A stretch of 64,000 nt of DNA from Adiantum capillus-veneris (Eukaryota; Streptophyta; Polypodiopsida; Polypodiales; Pteridaceae). The stretch covers positions 95,457,840 through 95,521,839 of the forward strand of contig CM043971.1 of the NCBI GenBank assembly GCA_014529385.2, in the 5' to 3' direction. The notes under the pieces are model-generated. The model was not told where the DNA came from. It worked only from the letters and a program-made list of their open reading frames with translations, and did no database searches. Below, one piece after another: positions 31,975 to 43,249 of this stretch. The stretch's first letter is position 1. Each line of letters begins with the position of its first letter. Both the position numbers and the translations under genes were made by a program.

Positions 31975-33283
31975 AATATCCAACTTACTATCAAGGCTTG
32001 TGGTACAATAATCTATGCTCCCATGGCCATGGTGGATGATTCGCCTCTACTATCCAAAATGCCATTCTAGGAAAGAATTTTCTTTGTTACCTACATCCAT
32101 CATAAACCAAAAACTTAATTAGTATTTTATTTATGGACTATAGGTGTCTTTAAAAGAATGCACTTGCTATTGATGTCCACATAGCTTGGACTATAGGCTT
32201 TAAGTGGACCTGATTAGCCATATCTGGGTAGCTCTTGCTAGAGAAGTAAGGGACAAATAGTATATCTTCCAATCGTAAGCTCTGTGGATTCTATAAACAC
32301 TCTTTTAAATAGCATTAGATAGGTGTGGATCCATTTCTTGCAAGCTTTAGTTATGATGGCAATTTCTTTGATTAAGGAGTGGGGTGATGGGGGTGAGAAT
32401 GGAGGAAGACCTCACCATCAAGTAATGGGGGAAACTCACGCATGCGGTTTTGTCAGCTCCTACAACTTAATTTTTATCCTATAGTAACCCAAAAAAACCA
32501 TCTTTATTCATGTTGAGATTGCTTTTGGTTTTAAACCAAGGCTTGTAAGTGTTTTTTTAATCTCCTTAGGGGTCAATGATCCCATGATCAGAAATTCTCA
32601 TTCTACTGTGTGTATGTGTGTTTATATGTATGTATGTGTGCGTGTTTCTATGTGTGTGTTTGTTGTGTGATACAAGAAATATGAACATACAAAAATTGAG
32701 ATTGGACTGCAAACATTACATTCATGCAAGGATGAATCAATGATAGTTAAAGAAATACAGAATATGAAGAGAAGTACCAGCCTCAATCAAGGCAATATAA
32801 AAGCTTTATCCCCATGCCTATCCTTTGATATATTTTACTCCCTTGTGCCAATGACCTAAAGACCATATCATGCAAAACCTACAATTTTTTTGGATTAGAA
32901 ACACTATACATTCCAATACTCATGGATAAAATTTTCATGATAATAAGAGCTTTTAGCTTTTATATACTACAAACATCAAAGAGAGGATCCCGTGCACACA
33001 CAAACTAAACACAATTTAGGCACCCATGCAAGAATGATAGGTAAGGTAATGAGAGCACATTGGAGAGAAAAAAATCACTAACAAAGCAGCAACAAGGAAG
33101 CATTTTCAAAGGCTGAGCATGATTTCCCAAACAAAGGAAAAAGCAAGTGGCATGAGGTCATAAAAAAAGAAGCATTACATAAGTCTTTTTTTGGTGCAAT
33201 ATGATGCTTCACATCAACTAGTTTTACGGGATTTTTTTCCACACACTCACAACCTGTATGGGTTGAACCATAGCGAGTATGCT
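31975..33283. other. spacer between elements C and E, nothing recognised
   Basis: AT-rich, with only short open frames and a (TG)-rich stretch near 32610-32670. The first bases continue the flank interrupted by element C. Confidence 0.5.
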
Positions 33284-33851
33284 TGTGCGCTCCTTGCCGC
33301 ACTGTCGAAGCAAGGGACTTGCCGATACACCGTATGCGAGCCACAAACGGCTCCAAGCACACAACAAGCCTAAACTAGCAAGCTCAAGAAAACAAAGGGT
33401 GTGTCACTCACCGCTCTACGCTCGCCTTTGTGGTGGATTCCTCGCCGCGATGAAGAAGAAGCTGCAGTCGTGCCGCGCTCAACCGCTTCGCCGCCGTCGT
33501 GCCTTCGTAATGCTCGATCGCACACACACTCTCCCTCTCTCTCTCTTTCTCACACACACACACACAAGGAGGTGAAGAAGAAGAAGATGGAGATGGAGCA
33601 AGAGCACTCTTCAATTGCACAAATGAGAGAATGAGTAAAAATTAGGTTTAGTTGGCTTTTATAGGAGCTCACCCCATTCACACTTGGGCGCCCATGCTTA
33701 ACCAACTAATCCCTTGAATGTCCAAGTTAAAGTGCGCCTCTCATCGACGATCACTCTACCTTTCCCTATTGGTTCGACAAACCCGGTACCTGACTCTAAA
33801 TAATACAACGTTTATAGATCATAGGGTGTCCGTGTGCCGTGAGGGTTAACA
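33284..33851 (-). repeat. element E 3' LTR
   Basis: TGTGCGCTCC...GGGTTAACA on the + strand; 565 of 568 bases equal the other LTR. It contains a short (CT)n(CA)n run near 33534-33567. Confidence 0.95.
33656..33663 (-). promoter_or_regulatory. TATA box in element E 3' LTR
   Basis: TATAAAAG on the minus strand, with CCAAT about 115 bp upstream. The matching site in the 5' LTR (42371-42378) would drive the element. Confidence 0.6.
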
Positions 33852-33852
33852 T

Positions 33853-33863
33853 GCCCCCCTTCC
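33853..33863 (-). promoter_or_regulatory. element E polypurine tract
   Basis: The minus strand reads GGAAGGGGGGC directly before the LTR start. This is the expected primer for plus-strand DNA synthesis. Confidence 0.8.
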
Positions 33864-35352
33864 TGATGTAGATTCCGTCCTCGGAAGCTATTGAGTTGAA
33901 GCTGGTTCGTCGAGGTGGAAGAGCATTTGAGATGAATGTCCTTAGCCTTCTTCAGTCACTGCAAAATCAAACAGCATTGGCACAGTAATTGCATTCTCTT
34001 AAAAAGCATATGCAGTTTTAGATAGAAAAATTGATTGGTCAAAGAATTTCAAACAATTTGTTAGCAATGAACATTAAATTGCAATGTAATCAAATGCATA
34101 AACAGATGTAAAGGTAGAAAATTAAACAAGTCTGGGGTCACTAATTTGACGGTCGAAAAGCACTAGAGATCGAATATTAATACCATGGGTAAGCTTCTTA
34201 ACTTTCTGTGGTCAATTAAGTTGTTTAATCACGAGAGCCAAGTATTCATGTTCAAGGGCTGACTAGAGGCTATATCTAGAAAACCTTGTAGTTAAGCTAC
34301 CATAAAAGGAATTTCTCATGAAATCATCGCCTGACTGATTACTTTTTCTTTGACCCCCCAAGGTCTTTTCACAGTGATTCAATTATGATGTGTGTGCTTA
34401 TTTTGTATGCCTTGGGTTTTTTGCTTTTCAAGGAAAAGCGCCCACGCTGGGAACCTCTAGGGCTCTAGTACCATAGGCAATACATGTGAGTGAAGTACCA
34501 AATCAAGCTGAGATTTCTCTTCCAGCTTAAAATTTTACATTGTGGCACTTTGATTTTTTGCTTGTTCATTTTCAGCATTTAAATTTTGTAACTTTGGGGG
34601 GTCATATAACACTGATACACTCCCCAGGCTCATCACATTAGTAAACTCCCTTTATAATACTTAAGCTAAAGGTCGATAGGGTTAAGCCCACTAGAAAGCC
34701 CTAGTACATGTCATACAATGCTGCCTAAATCGGATTAAGAACCTAAGTAACCATTGTTTATTAAGAAGGCATTCCCCATGGTATTAAGAGAAGATTTCTA
34801 ATACCTAGCTTGGTCAAACTAGCTTAGTCGGACTGCTTGATTTTTAAACCTAGACAAGTGATTATGACAAAAGATTACATTGAATTAAATGTTTGATACT
34901 AAGCAAATGCACTGAATATTATGCTACCAATCACAATCAAAGCAGACAATCATAGATGCAAAAAGAAATAAGGGCAATGCTAATGGACATAAAACACCTG
35001 TTTGTGTCGATGGTCGCGCTTGATTTGAAGTGTGAACGAGAGAAAGGTTCCATGAAGGTCCAAATCCTATCAATAGCAACACGCTCCTGTACACACTAGG
35101 AAACAAAAAGAATACCTCCAGGAGGCACATCAGTGGGAAAAATTAAAACTCCTAAAAAACAACTCAAAACACAATCTAGACCCCTAACCTACCTATCTAT
35201 CACCCCTTTTAGAATCAAGGAAAGAGGATATTATATAAACCGGGTGGCCACCCTAAGGCTAGGCCTCTATCCTCATCATCTAGATAAATAAAATCGTTGT
35301 CCGTGAGGCCATAGTCTTCCTCGGTCTCTATTAGTTCCTCTTCATCATCCTC
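33864..35352 (-). other. element E 3' non-coding region
   Basis: About 1.5 kb of AT-rich DNA without a convincing gene. One copy of CTGCCTAAATCGG (34721-34733) matches the motif repeated five times in element B. On the minus strand, the frame after the stop of the small ORF (35353-35355) stays open to about 35230 and is very acidic. Confidence 0.5.
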
Positions 35353-35646
35353 TTATGCAAGCATGCTAATCAAGAACCTCGTGATGCGTGGATACTCATC
35401 TTGTGCAAAAGAATAAGCATGTGCCATTGGAGACACATTCGCTACTGGGTAGGGATCACTAGTTAGCCATAGACGTATCAGCCATTTTAACTCCTCAAAA
35501 TTTCTCTCACATGCAAGGCTCTCTATCAAATCCCATTCGCAAGAAAGTATAGGGTAGCATACGTAGAACACTTGTTGAAAAGACAAGGGGTACCTTTCAT
35601 AAAAAATAGAAGTGCATGCCTCTGGTGAAGTAGCCATTTCTGACAA
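35353..35646 (-). CDS. small uncharacterised ORF where pol would be expected
   Basis: 97 codons, ATSPEACTSIFYERYPLSFQ...CEWDLIESLACERNFEELKW...ending FLISMLA. The composition looks protein-like (Trp, Cys, Tyr and charged residues, low repeat content), and it lies in the same direction as gag-protease, 270 bp downstream of it. After the TAA the frame continues with DDEEELIETEEDYGLTDNDF, so the protein may once have had an acidic tail. I recognise no family. It may be a captured fragment, a regulatory protein, or chance. Translation would need its own message or reinitiation. Confidence 0.35.
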   Translation of the reverse strand: MSEMATSPEACTSIFYERYPLSFQQVFYVCYPILSCEWDLIESLACERNFEELKWLIRLWLTSDPYPVANVSPMAHAYSFAQDEYPRITRFLISMLA

Positions 35647-35898
35647 GACAGATAGATTTGGTTAGGCCTTTAAAACATAAGAGTTGTTTTTGTGTGTTGC
35701 TTGACTTGACACGGTGAATTTGGACTTATATGTAAGATCTGATAGGGTGCTCTCTCATTGCTAGGCGCTCTTGCTCTTTACTATTTTTGTTTTTTTGCGA
35801 GTATAAGGCTATATATATACATTCCCTAAGATCGGAGATTGAGAGGTCAGGGAAAAAGGTTGAGAGGGAAACAAATGAATGATGACTGTCAGCAAACA

Positions 35899-35915
35899 CT
35901 CCCCCCTTCCTTGGG
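35899..35915 (-). promoter_or_regulatory. internal polypurine-like tract right after the gag-protease stop
   Basis: The minus strand reads CCCAAGGAAGGGGGGAG. It shares the 11-mer AGGAAGGGGGG with the terminal polypurine tract 2 kb further on. It may be a second plus-strand priming site or the relic of an earlier element end. Confidence 0.5.
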
Positions 35916-35919
35916 TAGA

Positions 35920-38900
35920 TCATACCATTTGAAATGAGCTTGTCACCCTTTGAAACCAATTGTTCCAGTTGGTAATAGGTGAGGATTTTTGCCAGTAGTT
36001 TTCTATTACCCCAGGTGCCTCGTCAAGTTGCAAGGGTGGTAAGGTACTCTCCCAGGATCGAACTTGAAGTGGTTCATTAGGTGATTCTTGAACACTGGGA
36101 GGTGTGGATTCTTTTGTAGCTTCATGGAGGTCCACTACTATAGATGGAGGCTGTGTAGAAGCTTTTACCTCTATGGATGTATTACATGAGGAGCTAGAAG
36201 CTTCATGGGACTCCCCCCTTCCTGAGCTAGGTGGAACAAATCGTTCTTTCTTTGGTACCCAAACTAGCTCGGGAGCGGGTGTGTAGCATTCTGTGATTTT
36301 TTCCTTTCCACGATTATTGATTCGTTTTGGAGCTACGGGATTGGGCTCACTTGGGTCAGGTGATAGGTAAGAGCACACTTTACGTTTTGGCACCCAGATT
36401 TGATCATTTCCTTGATAGTAGCCTTGGGCTTCCAATAGTCGTTTAGGGATCCATCGCAACATTTTCTTACTTTTCTTGGAGCGAGTGGTACGTTTCTTAC
36501 AAGGCTTCTGTTTTTTAGCACTAGATATGGTCACTAAAGAAGCTTTAGGGACCCACTTGTATGTTTTCTTCGTTACATTAGGATGAGTCTTGTCAGAAGC
36601 GATATGCATTGCTTGTAGCATATTTAAGGGTATAGGCATTTCATCCCCCTCAGGTGTTACCCAGGTCGTCCCCCTATTTCCCCAAGTGTCTATGGTTGAT
36701 GCTAGGTGGACCCAATCCACATTGTCTGATTCAGTCATCCCAGGTAGGATATCCATATAAGGAGAATCTTGGCCAATGTCTGTATCCTTCTTACAAGTGT
36801 AACAATATTGTAGTGGGGCCGAGTGAACCGTGGTGTCAGAGCGATGATCAATAATGGTTTTACTCCCTAAGGGGTGTACCTTACCAGTCACCAAATCCAC
36901 TCTAAGGACAGAGTCTTGGAATTGCAAATAGACATGATTTTTAGACCAATCATGAACCATTTGTGCTTCCCTCATGAATGGTCGTCCTAAAATCATTTCA
37001 TATGACATAAGGTGTTTAGAGAAATCCATTACAATGAACGTATGTCGTACCTTGTGTCCTAGAACTTTGATCTTAAGATCCTTGAGCATCCCCATAGGTT
37101 TGGCTATGGTACCATTTGCCATCTTTACCAGAATGTTAGTAACACTGAGGCGGGGTTTTCCCATGGATTCCCAGCAATCTTTTGTAACGATGCTAACTCC
37201 CGCACCACCATCAAGAATTCCCTTTATAGTTAATCCCTTGGCAGTGATGGGTAGGGTCGCATTAGACTCGTCGCCTTCAAAATACTGCCCTAATTCATTA
37301 ATGGGTACCTCGATCACAGACTCGTGTCCATCTAAGTCAAGTGATTGCACATGATTTTCCTCATCAATCATAATCGAGTCAGGACTATTTGGTTGCACAA
37401 ACTGCGGTAATCTCGTTCGTAGCTCTCCGTTAAGGAATGCTCGAAGTGCAAGGAATAACTCAGGATCTCCATACAGCTTTGCTATGATCGTGGTTCGGAC
37501 CTCAGAAGACATGAAGTCCACTAGTTTGGCAACATTCATTGGCGTTTTGCAGGGTGTAGGTCCTTGACTAGGAACTGGTGAGGATGGAATCTCATATTCC
37601 TCAATGGGATCAGGTATTCCTTCGTTAAACATCCTTTCCAACAAGAAGGGTGTATGCTCACTTTCTGATGTCCTGTCCTCACTCCCTTCTTGGATGATAC
37701 TAGATATGGCTAACGGTCTATGGTTCATGTGGGGTGGATGAACTTGCGTGGGAAACACTGTGTCATGAATTTTGACCTGCATGGGTTCTGGTTCTAGTTT
37801 CCTTTGAGTCTCCTCCACTAAACCTCTTAGATGTTTCACCTGCTTAATCTTGTCTACAGGGTTTGGGTACGTCCCAATCTTCTTTTTACGATTCTTCCCT
37901 TTTTGCCCCTGTGGTTTATCTTGGGGGTCTTGGATTGGATTTGGAAACACTTGTGGTGTTTTCAGAGGCTCTTTATGGTTTTCTCTTATTCGGTTTTCAT
38001 TTGGTCCCATGTTACGGTTTTCCTTGTCGGTCTTTCCCTTTGTGGTATTGGTTCTAGTCTCCATTGTCTCGACTGAATCTGAATCATCCTCGAGGTCATT
38101 CATATACACGGGGTCATCTCCAGTTCCTATGTTTGTTTTGGAACTTGGCTTTGAATTTTCCGTATTCTGCGACTTCTTCCTTCGTGTCTTCTTTTTCTTT
38201 GCTTGGATAATTGACGCGGTATCTCTCTCTTCGAGGATATGGCCTGGCCCTTGAAGCATGGACCGTGTAATCGCATAAGCGGGTGCGACGGGTGGTATTG
38301 GCGATGTCACACTAGCAATTTCGACCAAATTCAGGGGTGTGATTTTAGGCGCATTTGGGTTATAGGGGCATTGGGCAATCAAGTGATCTATGCCACAATG
38401 ATTACATGTGAGTATTGGCATTGCAGACGTGCTCCCTTGATTCACTTGCATCTGTGCAGCATTCTTTTGCAGCCTAATAGGGAACTCCGCTACTCGATGT
38501 GGTCCACCACACTCGTAGCATTGAAGAGGTGGCCTCCTAGCCTGGGTGTTGATATTTTGACCTCTGGATGCGAGAGCAGCAGCTTGATAAACCGGCTTGA
38601 CTTGTCCCCAACAATCTTCCATGTAGTATATAGGACATTCTTCCAATGTATCAAGTCCGTAGGCAATACTAGTGTCTATTTCCTCCTCACAACCATCTGC
38701 ATAAGCATTAGATGGCTCGCAACCCACTTGGTTCATAGGGGCGACTCTTGGATGCGGGGGCTGCGGTCCTAGCACAGGAGGTGGTAGCGGTGTAGCTTGT
38801 ACAACATTTTGAGATCTAGGGACCATGTGTTGCGGTAGTTGCTCAACAGGTGGAGCAGGCATCAATACAGGAGCTCGAGGCGCATCCGTCCAGGCTACAG

Positions 38901-41100
38901 GTGGTCTATTTGCCATCATACGTTTCATCATTAAACAATCCTTAGCTTGGTGACCATACCTACCACATGCGTTGCAAGTTCCATTAAATTTTACTCTAAA
39001 CGTAGGGCACTCACTAGTGCTATGTGGACCTAAGCAAATGGAACACCATTGTTGCTCCCTTCTTGGATACATGTGACTATTTTGAGGGGGTCGATTATCC
39101 TTAAGAGACTCTTGGATTGCCTTGGTGAGGTCTGTCAAGAATGTCTCAAATACCTTTGGCTCATTGGCAATGGGCTTTGCAGTCATGGGTTCATACTCAA
39201 TGGCTTGTGAGCTAGTGGATCTCGTGTCAGTAGACACCCTCATGCCTGCTATCATCAAGTTGTCCTCTAATTGGATTGCATTGGCAGTGACATCTTCCCA
39301 GGTTGTGATACCTCTAATCACTAGTCCATTATAGATTCCTTCATTCCTCAACCCTCTAATGAATCAATCAAGCAGTTGGTTATTGTTGAAGCGCTCATTT
39401 ACAGGGCAGCGAGAGTTTAAGTGCTTTAGACGACTAATGAAGTCCCTTACTGACTCTCCTTCCTTACGTTCGGCCTTCTGTAGCTGAGATGCTACACCCC
39501 AAAGCACACCTTCTCGTATGTACTCCTTTAGAAACAACCTTCGAAGGGTAGGGTAGATTGTTTTCTCATCCACCCTTAGGGTCCTATACCAATCTCCAGC
39601 CTTCCCACTTAATGTCAAGCTTAAGGCAATGCACTTATGTAGTTCGTTGCGTTCCCCTAAGGAATCACATACTTGTTCAAACACTTCAATGTGTTTCCTA
39701 GCATCTTCGTCCCCATTGAATTTTTGCGTGAGTTTGGCAATTTGTAATGCCTTACTTCTAGGCTCTCTATCAGATGCGTGACGCATATTTTCCGCGATAG
39801 ATCGACCTATGGTTTGAGCAAACGCTGCCAAGTCACCTATGTGAGGAGGTAGGGCCGGTGGAGGTACTCTTGGAATCATATGTGGGAGAGGAACGGGTAC
39901 CGATCTTGGCATATGTGTAGATGATGCAGGATATGGAACATAACCGGGCATAGGTCCACTCGGATAAGAGCTAGGGAGCGGCACTCGAGGAGCATAAGCA
40001 AGTGGTACAATTGGAGGTGTGGGGGCCATGTGTGCATAAGGGGCTAAAGGCACATATGGTCGAGGCCCCATATTAGGTACTACAACACTAGGTAGTGGCA
40101 CTGCGCTAACCGTAGATGTCATCGGTACATTCTCTGTTAGGCTTATCCCTGGAGTGAGCACTGTGTTTTCCTTGATAGAGGGTTGAGCCAAGTTAGGGAA
40201 GCTAAAGTTGTCGCTCGGAGGCTCAGATTGCATAGAGACCCCAGGTGAAATGACGTAAGATGGGTCCATGGGGCTCATTAGAGGAGTCTCCATTTGTGAT
40301 AGAGTAGGCTGTTGAGCCTTGCTCGTATCCAGAAATCTCATGGGGCCAGTTGAGAGTATATTTACCCCTCGGTTTTGCCTTTCTGATTGAATAATGCCAT
40401 GGATAACATTACAGATCATTTTCTGTTGATCTTCGATGCTCGTGGCACTAGAGGTGGATTGTACAATCTCTATCCATCCTACATGGTAAGCGTGGCCAGA
40501 GTGTAGATCCGTCAACACCTCAGTGTGGAGGTCGTATGTCCAATGATCATTAATGAACAATCCTTCTAGAGTCGACGTGTTAACGGTTTCTTGTGAGGTA
40601 GAAGCAATGTTGCTCCCCGTGGTTTTACTTGTCACCAACGGTACTCTAGAGGGAACTTCTGAAGGAGGCAGCTCAACAGGGCCTTCTTGGTAAGAAGTTG
40701 GTAGGATATCCACATGGACACTCTTTGGGGGTGTGGGGTCCACGTGCGATGTGAAAGGAGAGTCCACTTCCCCACCCCCTTCGTGTGCTTCATTTGCATC
40801 AGGTTCCGAGCGAATAGCTCTACCTAATGTTTCCATGAAACGGCTAAACATACTAGTACTAGGCTGTGGAGCTTCGGGAGGTGCATGGCCTTCTCTCTCA
40901 GTGTTTTGGGTAGGGTATGCTTCCATGATTTCTGAGTCGGAGGAGGAGTCACTAGCGGCTATTTTAGGGTCTTGGGTGGTGCTACCTTGTGTCCCCGCTG
41001 AGGGTCTAGAGCTTATCGTGGATGGGTAATGGGTGTCCGTACGAACAGAGGCACTCTCAATATGCTCGTGTTCTAGCACCCGCCCAGAGCGTAAGTGCAT
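35920..41100 (-). CDS. element E gag-protease polyprotein, one in-frame stop
   Basis: ATG at 41100 (MHLRSGRVLE); 1,726 codons to TGA at 35920-35922, interrupted only by TGA at 39364-39366 (codon 579). Residues 1-330 are polar and probably disordered; 340-420 are rich in Pro, Tyr and Met. A retroelement gag domain runs from about 450 to 620 (KLTQKFNGDEDARKHIEVFE, LTLSGKAGDWYRTL, VRDFISRLKHLNSRC); the stop falls inside it. Zinc knuckles follow at about 686-698, 709-722, 861-873 and 899-911. Three have spacing CX2CX3H and one CX2CX4H; the third ends in Phe instead of Cys. A retropepsin-like domain (about 1285-1395) has GILDGGAGVSIV, where DTG or DSG is usual, and MILGRPFM. The C-terminal 250 residues carry four W-[VI]-P-K motifs. 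There is no RT or integrase. The stop may be a recent mutation or a read-through site. Confidence 0.85.
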
Positions 41101-41973
41101 GTGCTTTTGATACCCTAAGGTGTCAAAAAGCTGCTCGAGGAGGCCTTGTGACTAGTTTTTAGCGTGTTTTTTGTTTGTTTTTTTTGCTAGATTTTTTTTG
41201 GAGCGTGTCGTGGAATGGGCCGTGTGATAGCTCGAAACGAGCGTATCGGTCAGAGGGTCGTGCCGTGCTTTACAGCCCTCCGTTTGGTCACTCTATGCCC
41301 TCGGAATCCCTAAAACTGTCAATTTCCAGTAGGGAACTAGGCCCAAACTAGAAAGTCTAAGGGTGCAAGTGGGAAGAGAAAGGAGGAGAGTGGAGGACTT
41401 GTCCCACATGCTCTCATTCTCTTTTGAGGGAGTAGGGTATATATATAAGAGTGAGTCTAGTATATATCATAAGACTGAGGACTGAGGCCTGGGCTTGGGC
41501 TTGGGCTTGGTCCCGATCCCGATCTATCTTTTATGCAAACCAACCCGTCCGTTTTAAGAGTCACGTTTTTTATTTTCGAAAAATATCGCCGCCCACTCGC
41601 TCGCGTTTTTAAATTCCGAATTTTTTTCCCTTTTTTTTTCAAAATTATTTTTTTTCCCTTTTTTTTGCAGAAAATTAAAAAAACGCAGAAATTGCAGAAA
41701 ATGCAGAGAAAACGCAGAAATTGCAGAAAATTAAAAAACGCATAAATGCAGAAAATTGAAAAACGCATAAATGCAGAAATTGAAAACGCCGAACTTGAAA
41801 ATGCAGAAATTGCGGAAATTGAAAAAACGCAGACAGTAGTAGAAATTGAAACTTGACAGCAAATGCAGAAAACGCAAAAAACAGAAATCTCCACACACTC
41901 CTTCCCTGCCTTTCCTATGATACAAATTGCACCACAAGGAAGCGTAAAGTGCTAACCGAGCTTAGTGTAGGGC
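41101..41973 (-). other. element E 5' leader
   Basis: About 870 bp between primer site and gag ATG, with no gene. It contains the tandem array at 41677-41880 and homopolymer T/A stretches near 41620-41670. Confidence 0.6.
41677..41880. repeat. degenerate short tandem array in element E leader
   Basis: More than twelve variants of AACGCAGAAATTG or ATGCAGAAATTG in a row, about 12-15 bp each. Short minus-strand open frames rich in Phe, Ala and Cys here are artefacts of this repeat. Confidence 0.85.
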
Positions 41974-41974
41974 A

Positions 41975-41996
41975 TATCCCCGGCAACGGCGCCAAA
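41975..41996 (-). promoter_or_regulatory. element E primer-binding site
   Basis: The minus strand reads TTGGCGCCGTTGCCGGGG beginning a few bases inside the LTR. This is the primer site well known from plant Athila and Tat-type Ty3/gypsy elements. Confidence 0.85.
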
Positions 41997-41998
41997 AA

Positions 41999-42248
41999 TG
42001 TGCGCTCCTTGCCGCACTGTCGAAGCAAGGGACTTGCCGATACACCGTATGCGAGCCACAAACGGCTCCAAGCATACAACAAGCCTAAACTAGCAAGCTC
42101 AAGAAAACAAAGGGTGTGTCACTCACCGCTCTACGCTCGCCTTTGTGGTGGATTCCTCGCCGCGATGAAGAAGAAGCTGCAGTCGTGCCGCGCTCAACCG
42201 CTTCGCCGCCGTCGTGCCTTCGTAATGCTCGATCGCACACACACTCTC

Positions 42249-42281
<33 letters not shown>

Positions 42282-42566
42282 AGGAGGTGAAGAAGAAGAA
42301 GATGGAGATGGAGCAAGAGCACTCTTCAATTGCACAAATGAGAGAATGAGTAAAAATTAGGTTTAGTTGGCTTTTATAGGAGCTCACCCCATTCACACTT
42401 GGGCGCCCATGCTTAACCAACTAATCCCTTGAATGTCCAAGTTAAAGTGCGCCTCTCATCGACGATCACTCTACCTTTCCCTATTGGTCCGACAAACCCG
42501 GTACCTGACTCTAAATAATACAACGTTTATAGATCATAGGGTGTCCGTGTGCCGTGAGGGTTAACA
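41999..42566 (-). repeat. element E 5' LTR
   Basis: 568 bp, TG...CA, near-identical to 33284-33851. TATA box at 42371-42378 on the minus strand. Confidence 0.95.
42371..42378 (-). promoter_or_regulatory. TATA box in element E 5' LTR
   Basis: TATAAAAG on the minus strand, at the same LTR position as 33656-33663. It would start the genomic RNA about 30 bp downstream. Confidence 0.6.
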
Positions 42567-42722
42567 ATGCTTAAAGGCCAACTCCCCTTGACCAAAGTCT
42601 CTTAATACATGGGAACAATTAAGGGTACGAAAAGTGACCTCAATATCAATACACATAATTTCCTATAGAATGTGGTCGCTTATAAATAGTTTACATAAAT
42701 GAATAAAAGTGGTATTTACACT

Positions 42723-42730
<8 letters not shown>

Positions 42731-42772
<42 letters not shown>
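42731..42772. repeat. (CT)n microsatellite
   Basis: About 42 bp of CT. Confidence 0.95.
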
Positions 42773-42773
<1 letters not shown>

Positions 42774-43199
42774 AGAAAAGAACCTTGAAGAGAATCTTGT
42801 AGTTGAGGCTTATTTTGGAAGTCTGTTTTTGTTGTCGAGAAAATTACAAAATGTATTAAAATGTGATGACATGATATACAATGATCCAATAGGAAGGGGG
42901 TGGGATAACCTCTTAATTAGATAAAGGACTGCATTGCAGAGATGGAATCTCACATTCTCAGTCTTGGGCCAGAGTACATTTGGGGTATCTTGTACCTCCA
43001 TTTCTGCCACCACAAAGATTTTTGTAGCAAGGCTTGAGAAAATAGGGATTCAAAATTTCCCTACATAGAATAACATCTGCCTTACTTAAGTCATAGAGGA
43101 GAAAAGAGCAATGCTAGGGAACATTTGAAAAGAAGATGATGGTGTGGCTATGGAGGATGGCAATGAGGGTATGAAATGGGAGGGAGTGTGCAGAGAAGG

Positions 43200-43201
<2 letters not shown>

Positions 43202-43245
<44 letters not shown>
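43202..43245. repeat. (GA)n microsatellite
   Basis: About 44 bp of GA. Confidence 0.95.

Positions 43246-43249
<4 letters not shown>

Larger units (their letters stand above)
33284..42566 (-). mobile_element. element E: young Athila/Tat-like LTR retrotransposon with gag-protease only
   Basis: Two 568-bp LTRs (33284-33851 and 41999-42566) differ at three positions, all C/T transitions with no indel. The exact 5-bp target duplication ATGCT is at 33279-33283 and 42567-42571. The primer site GGCGCCGTTGCCGGGG lies just inside the right LTR and a polypurine tract just inside the left, giving minus orientation. The interior (8.1 kb) holds a 1,726-codon gag-protease frame with one stop, then 2 kb with at most one small open frame. 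There is no RT, RNase H or integrase, so mobility needed another element's enzymes. Total length is 9,283 bp. Confidence 0.95.

Noticed and set aside
37831-38772. Plus-strand open frames of up to 177 codons
   Set aside because: Shadows of the minus-strand gag-protease frame of element E.
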